A stretch of DNA of 64,000 nt from Alphaproteobacteria bacterium (GTDB lineage Bacteria; Pseudomonadota; Alphaproteobacteria; Rhizobiales; Devosiaceae): positions 27,144 through 91,143 of the forward strand of contig JAHJQZ010000041.1 of NCBI GenBank assembly GCA_018818925.1, read 5' to 3'. Within the stretch, counting starts at the first letter, position 1. Each line of letters opens with the position of its first letter. This document shows, in pieces, positions 57,138-64,000 of the stretch. Under the pieces are notes generated by a model. It had not been told where the DNA came from. It saw only the letters and a program-made list of their open reading frames with translations, and did not search any database. Made by a program: the position numbers and the translations under genes.

Positions 57138-58262
57138 ATGGCACTTTTTGTTCTCATGGCCGGAGGCACCGGCGGCCATCTGTTTCCGGCCATGGCCCTG
57201 GCCGAGGAATTGCGCCGGCGCGGCCATGTCATCCACCTGATGACCGACCACCGCGTCGAGAGCTATGGCGGCCATTTCCCGGCGCGCGAAATCCACATCG
57301 TGCCCTCGGCGACCCCGTCGCTCGGCAATCCGCTCAAATTCGCCGCCGCAGGCTTCCGCATCGCGTGGGGCATCGCCGTCGCCTTGCAAAAGCTCGGCCG
57401 CATCCGGCCCGACGCCGTTGTCGGCTTCGGCGGCTATCCGGTCTTTCCGCCTTTCGTCGCGGCGGCGCTTCGGCACCAGCCCGGCGTGCTGCACGAGCAG
57501 AACGCCGTCATGGGCCGCGCCAACCGCGCCCTGGCGCGCTTTGCTCGCGCCATCGCCCTGAGTTTTGCCGAGACAAGGCACGCCGCCGCCTATGCCGCCC
57601 GCACCGTTCTGACCGGCAACCCGGCCCGCGACCGCGTGCGCGAAATTGCCGCCGCGCGACGCTACGCACCGCCAGAAGCGGGTGGGCGGCTCCGGCTGCT
57701 GGTCTTTGGCGGTTCCCAGGGCGCCCGCGCCTTTTCCGATCTGGTGCCGCCGGCCATCGCGCTTCTGCCCGAACCGACGCGTCTGCGCCTCGACATCGTC
57801 CAGCAGTGCCGGCCCGAGGACCTCGACCGCGTCGCGGCGGTCTATCGCGACCTCAAGGTCGACGTGACGCTCGAAAGCTTCTTTTCCGACCTGCCCGAAC
57901 GCATGATCGCCGCCCATCTCGTCATCTGCCGCTCGGGCGCCTCGAGCGTCGCCGAACTCGGCGTGCTCGGCGTGCCGGCGCTTTTCGTGCCGCTGCCGGG
58001 ATCGATCGATGCCGACCAGAAGGCCAATGCCGGCGAATTCGAACGCGCCGGGGCCGGCTGGCTGATCGAACAAGTCAATATTTCACCGCAATCTCTTGCC
58101 AATCGGCTTGAAGACCTGTTCAACGCCCCGGACCAATTGCAGGCGGCGGCACGGGCGGCGAAGGCCGAGGGAAGACCCGACGCCGTCGCCCGCCTGGCCG
58201 ATCTGGCCGAGACGATCGCGGCAGGCCGCGTGCCACACTCCGGGGGACTTCAGACAAAATGA
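57138..58262 (+). CDS. murG: UDP-GlcNAc:lipid I transferase MurG
   Basis: This peripheral membrane glycosyltransferase makes lipid II. The 374-residue protein has the N-terminal [14 protein letters not shown] motif, [22 protein letters not shown] and the donor-site segment [14 protein letters not shown]. Its stop overlaps the murC start as ATGA. Confidence 0.96.
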   Translation: MALFVLMAGGTGGHLFPAMALAEELRRRGHVIHLMTDHRVESYGGHFPAREIHIVPSATPSLGNPLKFAAAGFRIAWGIAVALQKLGRIRPDAVVGFGGYPVFPPFVAAALRHQPGVLHEQNAVMGRANRALARFARAIALSFAETRHAAAYAARTVLTGNPARDRVREIAAARRYAPPEAGGRLRLLVFGGSQGARAFSDLVPPAIALLPEPTRLRLDIVQQCRPEDLDRVAAVYRDLKVDVTLESFFSDLPERMIAAHLVICRSGASSVAELGVLGVPALFVPLPGSIDADQKANAGEFERAGAGWLIEQVNISPQSLANRLEDLFNAPDQLQAAARAAKAEGRPDAVARLADLAETIAAGRVPHSGGLQTK

Positions 58263-59683
58263 AAATGCCGCGCGATATCGGTCCGGTGCACTTCATCGGC
58301 ATCGGAGGCATCGGTATGAGCGGGATCGCCGAGATCCTGCATGGCCAGGGCTATACGGTTCGCGGTTCCGATTTGGCCGCCAATCCCAACGTTCAGCGCC
58401 TGATCGCAATGGGCATCGGCGTCGAGATCGGCCAGAAGGCCGAAAACCTCAAGGACGCCGCCGTCGTCGTCGTCTCCTCCGCCATCAGGAAGAACAATCC
58501 CGAGCTGACCGCCGCGCGCGCCCAGGGGCTGCCGATCGTCCGGCGCGCCGAGATGCTCGCCGAGATCATGCGGTTCAAGAACGCCATTGCCATCGGCGGC
58601 ACCCATGGCAAGACCACGACCACCTCGCTGATTTCGGCCCTGCTCGATGCCGGCGGGCTCGACCCGACCGTCATCAATGGCGGCATCATCAACGCCTATG
58701 GCACCAATGCCCGCGAGGGCAGGGGCGAATGGATGGTGGTCGAGGCCGACGAGTCCGACGGCACCTTCGTCAAGCTGCCGGCCGACGTTGCCGTCGTCAC
58801 CAATATCGATCCCGAGCATCTCGACCACTACAAGGACTTCGACGCCGTCCGGAAGGCCTTCGTCAACTTTGTCGAGAACGTGCCATTCTATGGCTTCGCG
58901 GTGATGTGCCTCGATCATCCCGAGGTGCAGGCGCTGGTCGGCGAGATCGTCGACCGCCATGTCATCACCTACGGCATCAATCCGCAGGCCGACGTGCGCA
59001 TAATCAATCTGGAAGCCCAGAACGGGTCGTCCTTTTTCGACATTGTCATCCGCGACCGCGTGAGCGGCGCCGTGCACCGCATCGACAGTCTCGAACTGCC
59101 CATGCCGGGCCTGCACAACGTTCTTAATGCCGCCGCCGCCATCGCCGTAGCCGACCAGCTCAAGATCAGTGCCGAAGCGATCCGCACCGGATTGAAGAAG
59201 TTCGCCGGCGTCAAGCGCCGCTTCACCCGCACCGGCGTGGTCAACGGCATTACGGTGATCGACGACTACGGCCACCACCCGGTCGAGATCGCCTCGGTCC
59301 TCAAGGCGGCGCGGTCCTCGGCGCGGCGCGACGTCGTCGCCGTGGTCCAGCCGCACCGCTATTCGCGCCTCAACAATCTGTTCGACGAGTTCGCCACCTG
59401 TTTCAACGATGCCGACACGGTTCTGGTCGCCCCGGTCTATGCGGCCGGCGAACAGCCGATCGAGGGCGTGACCCACGAGGAACTGGTCAATCGCATCCGC
59501 GCCCGCGGCCATCGCGACGCCCGTACCATCTCCGGTCCGGAGGACATCGCGCCGCTGTTGAAGGACCGTGTCGCCGACGGCGACTATGTCGTTTGCCTCG
59601 GTGCCGGCAACATCACCCAATGGGCCGCTGCCCTGCCGCAGGAACTGGCGGCCGTGCTCGGCGTCGAGGCGGAAAACGCATGA
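58259..59683 (+). CDS. murC: UDP-MurNAc-L-alanine ligase MurC
   Basis: This ligase adds L-Ala to UDP-MurNAc. The 474-residue protein has [17 protein letters not shown], the ATP motif [13 protein letters not shown] and the C-terminal [10 protein letters not shown]. Both ends overlap neighbours by four bases (murG and murB). Confidence 0.97.
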   Translation: MKMPRDIGPVHFIGIGGIGMSGIAEILHGQGYTVRGSDLAANPNVQRLIAMGIGVEIGQKAENLKDAAVVVVSSAIRKNNPELTAARAQGLPIVRRAEMLAEIMRFKNAIAIGGTHGKTTTTSLISALLDAGGLDPTVINGGIINAYGTNAREGRGEWMVVEADESDGTFVKLPADVAVVTNIDPEHLDHYKDFDAVRKAFVNFVENVPFYGFAVMCLDHPEVQALVGEIVDRHVITYGINPQADVRIINLEAQNGSSFFDIVIRDRVSGAVHRIDSLELPMPGLHNVLNAAAAIAVADQLKISAEAIRTGLKKFAGVKRRFTRTGVVNGITVIDDYGHHPVEIASVLKAARSSARRDVVAVVQPHRYSRLNNLFDEFATCFNDADTVLVAPVYAAGEQPIEGVTHEELVNRIRARGHRDARTISGPEDIAPLLKDRVADGDYVVCLGAGNITQWAAALPQELAAVLGVEAENA

Positions 59684-60657
59684 GCTGGCCCGATCTCCTG
59701 CCGGCGTTCAAGCCGTGGATCGACGAGGTCCGCGGGCGGCTGATCCCCAACCAGCTCCTTTCCGAGATCACCTGGTTTCGCGTCGGCGGGCCGGCGCAGC
59801 TCTATTTCCAGCCGGCCGACGAGGCCGACCTGCAGGTCTTCCTCAAGAACCTGCCGCGCGACATCAAGGTCACCGTCATCGGTCTGGGTTCCAACCTACT
59901 GGTGCGTGAGGGCGGGCTCGAGGGCGTCGTCATCCGCCTGTCCGCCAAGGGGTTCGGGGCCATCGAGGTCATGGACGGCCACAGGTTGCGGGTCGGTTGC
60001 GCTCTGCCCGATGTCAAGGTCGCGACCGCCGCCGCCGAGGCCGGCATCGACGGGCTGACCTTTTATCGCGGCATCCCCGGCGGCATCGGCGGGGCGCTCT
60101 ACATGAATGCCGGCTGCTACGGCACCGAGACGCGCGACCGCATGGTCGAATTGCGGGGTGTCGACCGCAATGGCGTGATCGTCACCCGAACCAATGTCGA
60201 GATGGGCTATCGCTATCGCCATTCCGAGGCGCCCGCAGGGGTGGTCTTCACCTCGGCCGTCTATCAGGGCCTGCCCGGCGATGCAGAGGCGATCAAGGAG
60301 CGGATGAAGCAAATCACCGAGACGCGCGAAGCGAGCCAGCCGGTCAAGTCGCGTACCGGCGGATCGACCTTCAAGAATCCCGAGGGTCATTCGAGCTGGA
60401 AGCTGATCGACGCCGCCGGCTGCCGGGGCCTCATGATCGGCAATGCCCAGGTCTCGGAACTGCACTGCAATTTCCTGCTCAACCTCGGCGACGCCAGCGC
60501 CTACGACATCGAACTACTCGGCGAGACGGTCAGGAACCGGGTACGTGATAATTCCGGCGTCGAACTCGACTGGGAAATCCGCCGCATCGGCCGCTTCGCG
60601 CCAGGCCGCGAGGTTCGCGAATTCCTCGACGGTGATGTTTTTTCGGGGATTGCGTGA
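59680..60657 (+). CDS. murB: UDP-N-acetylenolpyruvoylglucosamine reductase MurB
   Basis: This FAD enzyme reduces UDP-GlcNAc-enolpyruvate to UDP-MurNAc with NADPH. The 325-residue protein has the FAD segments [10 protein letters not shown] and [30 protein letters not shown] and the catalytic segment [15 protein letters not shown] 59680 overlaps murC; its stop overlaps the ddl-like gene as GTGA. Confidence 0.96.
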   Translation: MSWPDLLPAFKPWIDEVRGRLIPNQLLSEITWFRVGGPAQLYFQPADEADLQVFLKNLPRDIKVTVIGLGSNLLVREGGLEGVVIRLSAKGFGAIEVMDGHRLRVGCALPDVKVATAAAEAGIDGLTFYRGIPGGIGGALYMNAGCYGTETRDRMVELRGVDRNGVIVTRTNVEMGYRYRHSEAPAGVVFTSAVYQGLPGDAEAIKERMKQITETREASQPVKSRTGGSTFKNPEGHSSWKLIDAAGCRGLMIGNAQVSELHCNFLLNLGDASAYDIELLGETVRNRVRDNSGVELDWEIRRIGRFAPGREVREFLDGDVFSGIA

Positions 60658-61538
60658 GCGCCGCCGGTCACGTTGCGCTCGTTTGCGGCGGCAGGACTGC
60701 TGCCACATCCACCGATATCGCCGAAACGCTCGAAGCCGAGGGTTTCAGCGTCACGCCGGTCGCGACCGGCGACAGTCTTGCGACGCGCCTTTCGGATCTC
60801 GCGCCCGATGCGGTCCTGATTGCCGGGCTCGACCCGAAGGACAACGACGGGCGGGTGCAGGGGGTCTGCGAAACGCTCGGCCTGGCCTACACCCATTCCG
60901 GCATCGCCGCGACGGCGCTCGCCGCCGACCGCCATCTCCTGAAGCTCGTGTTCAAGTCGGCCGGCCTGCCGGTGACCGACCATGTGCTCGCCGACGGCGC
61001 CGAAATCGTCCGAACCCATGTTCTGCCGCCGCCCTATGTCGTCAAGCCGCGTTTCGCCGGCAGGGGCGGCGCGGCGATCCTGGTGCGCCACGCCGGGGAG
61101 GCGCTGCCCGAGGGCCTGCGCGGCCGCGCGTCGGGGGGTGGCGAACCCATGATGGTCGAGCGCTTCGTGCCCGGCATGACTCTTCTCGCCTTCGTCATGG
61201 GCGATGTCGCCATCGGCGTCGCGGCGTTGACCGACCGCCGCGGCGGCACGGCGAACGAAATCTTAATTCCTGCGCCTATTTCACCGAAAATTTACGAGGA
61301 ATGCATGAGACTGGCATTGAGGGGGCATGGCGCTCTCGGGTGTCGCGGGGTAACGGCTCTGGCGCTCCGGTACGATGACAGGCAGGCGGCCGGCACTCCG
61401 GTCGTGCTCGGCCTCGATCCGCTTCCGGACCTCGGCAGGACCGCTCCCCTCTCTCAGATTGCCGCGCGGGCAGGGCATTCCTTCGGTGAGTTGTTGCGTT
61501 GGTTAGTACAGGACGCCAGTTGCGGGAAAGTGGTCTAG
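60654..61538 (+). CDS. Degenerate D-alanine-D-alanine ligase-like protein (probable pseudoenzyme)
   Basis: This 294-residue protein in the ddl position of the dcw cluster has normal length and overall Ddl fold but has lost catalytic residues. Retained parts are VQGVCETLGLAYTHSG, the ATP lysine K131 in PYVVKPRF, and a C-terminal WLVQDASC segment. The glycine/serine loop after K131 reads FAGRGG (135-139) instead of GSSxG. The RxDF segment is TALALRY (234-240). The Mg2+/substrate loop E(V/I)NTxPGM is GLDPLPDL (253-260). All three expected metal ligands are therefore gone or changed. The frame is intact and coupled to murB (GTGA) and ftsQ (40-base overlap), so it is probably still made and may have a structural role. 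Confidence 0.85.
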   Translation: MSAAGHVALVCGGRTAATSTDIAETLEAEGFSVTPVATGDSLATRLSDLAPDAVLIAGLDPKDNDGRVQGVCETLGLAYTHSGIAATALAADRHLLKLVFKSAGLPVTDHVLADGAEIVRTHVLPPPYVVKPRFAGRGGAAILVRHAGEALPEGLRGRASGGGEPMMVERFVPGMTLLAFVMGDVAIGVAALTDRRGGTANEILIPAPISPKIYEECMRLALRGHGALGCRGVTALALRYDDRQAAGTPVVLGLDPLPDLGRTAPLSQIAARAGHSFGELLRWLVQDASCGKVV

Positions 61539-62419
61539 GCCGTCCGGCCGCCGCCGTGCTGTCCGCCAGCCTTTCGATCGCCGCGCCCTATGGCGGCCCG
61601 CTCGTCGTCCGACAAAAGCGCTTGCCGGTCTTCGATGCCGCCGAGCGCGCCCTGGTGCTGCACCGACCGCTGGCCATCCGGCTGGGCGTTGTCGCCCTTG
61701 CCGCGCTGCTGGTTGCCGGCGGTGTCCAGACGCGCCACCAGATCTATTCGGCCGGCGCCGCGATCGCCGAGGCCGCGTCGACCGGCCTGGCTTCGGCCGG
61801 CTTCGGCATTTCGGCCATAGACATCGCCGGGCAGGCGCTGACGGCGGAGACCACCATCCTCGACACACTCGCCATCGGGCCGAAGACGTCGTTGCTGGCG
61901 TTCGATGCCGAAGCGGCGCGCAACCGCATTCTGGCGCTGCCGGCCGTCGCCGATGCCAGCATCGCCAAGGCCTATCCCGACCGGCTGGTGATCTCGGTCA
62001 CCGAAAAACAACCCATCGCCCGCTGGACGGTCGACGGCAAGACCTGGCTGGTCGACGCCGCCGGCACAAGGCTTGCGGCCGCGCCGGCGGGACGCGACGC
62101 CGACCTGCCGCTCGTTATCGGCGAGGGCGCCGCCGACGATGCCGCCCCGATCATCCGGGCCCTGTCGCTTTATCCGGCGCTGGCCGACGGCGCCATCGCC
62201 CTGAGCCGCATCGGTGATCGCCGCTGGGACCTGCTCTACGATACGGGTCTGAGGGTGCAGCTGCCCGAAACCGGCATCACTTACGCGCTCCGCCGCCTCG
62301 GGGCGCTCGAACAAGACCACGCCATTCTGGCGCGCGACCTGAGCCTGATCGATCTGCGCGTGCCCGACCGCGTCCTGGTGCGCGTAAACCAGCAAGAAGA
62401 CGCCGCCCCGTCCAACTGA
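61499..62419 (+). CDS. ftsQ: Cell division protein FtsQ
   Basis: This bitopic divisome protein has an N-terminal cytoplasmic part, one membrane segment (about residues 62-80) and periplasmic POTRA and FtsQ domains (SAIDIAGQALTAETTILDTL, ADASIAKAYPDRLVISVTEKQPIARW). The frame opens at TTG 61499; GTG 61556 is a shorter alternative. It overlaps the ddl-like gene and precedes ftsA, the normal order. Confidence 0.9.
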   Translation: MVSTGRQLRESGLGRPAAAVLSASLSIAAPYGGPLVVRQKRLPVFDAAERALVLHRPLAIRLGVVALAALLVAGGVQTRHQIYSAGAAIAEAASTGLASAGFGISAIDIAGQALTAETTILDTLAIGPKTSLLAFDAEAARNRILALPAVADASIAKAYPDRLVISVTEKQPIARWTVDGKTWLVDAAGTRLAAAPAGRDADLPLVIGEGAADDAAPIIRALSLYPALADGAIALSRIGDRRWDLLYDTGLRVQLPETGITYALRRLGALEQDHAILARDLSLIDLRVPDRVLVRVNQQEDAAPSN

Positions 62420-62433
62420 GTGTTTGATCCTTC

Positions 62434-63747
62434 ATGATCGCCGATGCCATGACCGCCCGCCTGAAACCCGTCCAACCCGGCCGTTCGAGCCTCGTCGTCG
62501 TGCTCGACATCGGCTCGACCAAGATGTGCTGCATGATCGCCCGGCTGACCCCGCGCGCCGAAGGCAGGGCACTCAAGGGGCGCAGCCACGCCATCGAGGT
62601 CATCGGTTTCGGTTACGGCCAGTCCGACGGCATCAAGTCCGGCATCGTCTCCGATCTCGAACGGGCCGAACGTTCCATTCGCAACGTCGTGTCCATGGCC
62701 GAGCGCGAGGCCGGCGTCACCGCCCAGTCCGTCATCGTCAACATCACCGCCGGGCGCCTGGCGGCCGAGACCTTCACCGCCTCGGTGTCGCTGGCCGGGC
62801 ACGAGGTCGAGCCGGACGACCTCAGTCGCGTGCTCAAGGCCGTCAACGAGCGCAGCGTCCGCGACGAGCGCTCGATCGTTCACGCCATGCCGATCGGCTA
62901 TTCGCTCGACGGCCAGCGCGGCATTGCCGATCCGCGCGGCATGGTCGGCGAAAAGCTCGGCGTCGAGGTGGCGGTCGTTTCGGCCGAAACGCTCGCCATG
63001 CGCAATATCGAACTGGCGGTGAACCGCGCCCATCTCCAGGTCGAGGCGCTGGTGGCGACACCCTATGCCGCCGGGCTTTCATCGCTGGTCGACGACGAGG
63101 CGCGGCTCGGCACGGCGGTCATCGATTTCGGCGGCGCTACGACCTCGGTGGCGGTATTCAGCGAAGGCGGACTGGTCTATGTCGATGCCCTCGCCATCGG
63201 CGGCCATCACATTACCCTCGACATTGCCCGCCAGCTCTCGGTCAGCGTCGTCGATGCCGAGCGATTGAAGGTGCTTTATGCCAGCGTCCTGCCCGGGCGC
63301 GAGGACGAACGCGAGCTCATTCCCGTCGTGCCGGTCGGCGTCTCGGCCGATGAGGCTCCGACCCAGATCACCCGCGCCATGCTGACCCGAATTGTCCGGC
63401 CCCGCGCCGAGGAAATCCTCGAGGCGATCCGCGACCGGCTGCAGGCGACCGGCATGATGGACGTCTGCGGACGGCGCTTTACCCTCACCGGCGGCGGCAG
63501 CGAATTGACCGGTCTCGGCGAACTCGCCCGCCGCGTCATCGCCCGCAATGTCCGCGTCGGCCGGCCGGTTGGGCTTTCGCATGTGCCCGAGATCGCCAAG
63601 GGGCCGGCTTTCGCCGCCGTTTCTGGCATGCTGGTCTACCCCCAGATCTGTTTCAACGAGTTCGCCGCCCCCCGCGCCGCGGTCCGACTCACGGGCACGA
63701 ACGGCTATTTCGCCCGCGTCGGCAACTGGTTGCGCTCCGCGCTTTGA
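62434..63747 (+). CDS. ftsA: Cell division protein FtsA
   Basis: This actin-like protein tethers FtsZ to the membrane. The 437-residue protein has the phosphate-1 loop VVVLDIGSTKMCC, the ATP segments AVIDFGGATTSVAVF and LTGGGSELTGL, and a C-terminal amphipathic end (YFARVGNWLRSAL) that fits the membrane-targeting helix. Separated from ftsZ by 213 bases. Confidence 0.95.
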   Translation: MIADAMTARLKPVQPGRSSLVVVLDIGSTKMCCMIARLTPRAEGRALKGRSHAIEVIGFGYGQSDGIKSGIVSDLERAERSIRNVVSMAEREAGVTAQSVIVNITAGRLAAETFTASVSLAGHEVEPDDLSRVLKAVNERSVRDERSIVHAMPIGYSLDGQRGIADPRGMVGEKLGVEVAVVSAETLAMRNIELAVNRAHLQVEALVATPYAAGLSSLVDDEARLGTAVIDFGGATTSVAVFSEGGLVYVDALAIGGHHITLDIARQLSVSVVDAERLKVLYASVLPGREDERELIPVVPVGVSADEAPTQITRAMLTRIVRPRAEEILEAIRDRLQATGMMDVCGRRFTLTGGGSELTGLGELARRVIARNVRVGRPVGLSHVPEIAKGPAFAAVSGMLVYPQICFNEFAAPRAAVRLTGTNGYFARVGNWLRSAL

Positions 63748-63871
63748 CCGGTTTCGCCGCTTAGAAGCTGCCACGAATGCTCAACTATCCCGAACCTTAT
63801 GGATAACAGCAGGTTAAGCAGCGTTCCTTGTGTCGCAAATTGCGGCGGCGTTAACGGGATGGGTACAAGTG

Positions 63872-63887
63872 TTAGCTCTCGATTAAC
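63872..63887. promoter_or_regulatory. CtrA-like site upstream of ftsZ
   Basis: The site reads TTAG-N7-TTAAC, one mismatch from the CtrA consensus TTAA-N7-TTAAC. It lies about 75 bases before the ftsZ ATG. CtrA is known to act on ftsZ in Caulobacter, so cell-cycle control is plausible. Confidence 0.5.
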
Positions 63888-63911
63888 GAATGCCGGCATA
63901 GATTGTTTTTG

Positions 63912-63950
63912 AATTGAGTTGCCCGGAACTCGAAATTGAGTTGCCCAGAA
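63912..63950. repeat. 17-base direct repeats immediately before ftsZ
   Basis: AATTGAGTTGCCC(G/A)GAA occurs at 63912-63928 and again at 63934-63950, a period of 22 bases or about two helical turns. The second copy runs into the AGAAAGGG ribosome site of ftsZ, so a bound factor or RNA structure here could affect ftsZ expression. Confidence 0.8.
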
Positions 63951-63960
63951 AGGGTTCGCG

Positions 63961-64000
63961 ATGACGATCAACCTCACCATTCCCGACATCAAAGAGCTTA
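63961..64000 (+). CDS. ftsZ: Cell division protein FtsZ (5' end only)
   Basis: Only the first 13 codons are in the window. MTINLTIPDIKEL matches the N-terminus of alphaproteobacterial FtsZ, and the position after ftsA confirms it. A ribosome site AGAAAGGG lies upstream. Confidence 0.9.
   Translation, partial: MTINLTIPDIKEL

Overview
The window is GC-rich alphaproteobacterial DNA, most likely from a facultatively anaerobic or fermentative member of the Hyphomicrobiales (Rhizobiales). Pointers to this order are the ldtR / L,D-transpeptidase pair, the plsX-fabH-ihfA-merR run, a DUF2336 protein, a Rhizobiales-type porin, RibN under an FMN riboswitch, a CtrA-like site before ftsZ, and dispersed palindromes of a familiar alphaproteobacterial type. 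The genus cannot be read from the sequence.

Region 1 (1-18.6 kb) is an anaerobic redox island. On the minus strand lie an NAD-linked [NiFe] hydrogenase (hoxFUYH; hoxH runs off the left edge), a complete [FeFe] hydrogenase (hydA) and a GltD-like flavoprotein fused to a NuoF-type iron-sulfur domain. A divergent plus-strand ABC transporter of unknown substrate follows. Next is a minus-strand operon of a GltD-ferredoxin flavoprotein, a 1200-residue pyruvate:ferredoxin oxidoreductase (nifJ) and a dihydroorotate-dehydrogenase-like protein. Together these could oxidise pyruvate, move electrons between ferredoxin and NAD(P)H, and make or consume H2. Two identical FixK/FNR-type boxes lie in the divergent region between the [FeFe] operon and the ABC transporter.

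Region 2 (18.9-23.1 kb) holds a membrane-anchored MurF-like ligase, an alpha/beta hydrolase and a Ddl-like ATP-grasp ligase, followed by a small cytochrome c. Region 3 (23-49 kb) is mostly housekeeping: FMN-riboswitch ribN, DUF2336, a porin, a repeat-containing OmpA-family protein, bpt, an SLC13 transporter, hemB, ldtR and L,D-transpeptidase, glyA-nrdR-nusB, a tRNA-Pro, merR-ihfA-fabH-plsX-DUF177, a cytochrome bc1 chaperone and bamE.

Region 4 (49.5-64 kb) is the division and cell-wall (dcw) cluster: rsmH-ftsL-ftsI-murE-mraY-(unknown secreted protein)-ftsW-murG-murC-murB-(ddl-like)-ftsQ-ftsA-ftsZ, with ftsZ cut by the right edge. Three things are abnormal. murF is absent between murE and mraY. 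murD is absent between mraY and ftsW, where a small secreted protein sits instead. The ddl-position gene has lost the metal-binding and substrate-loop residues of a D-Ala-D-Ala ligase. The MurF-like/Ddl-like pair in region 2 may relate to these losses, so the two cell-wall loci should be studied together.
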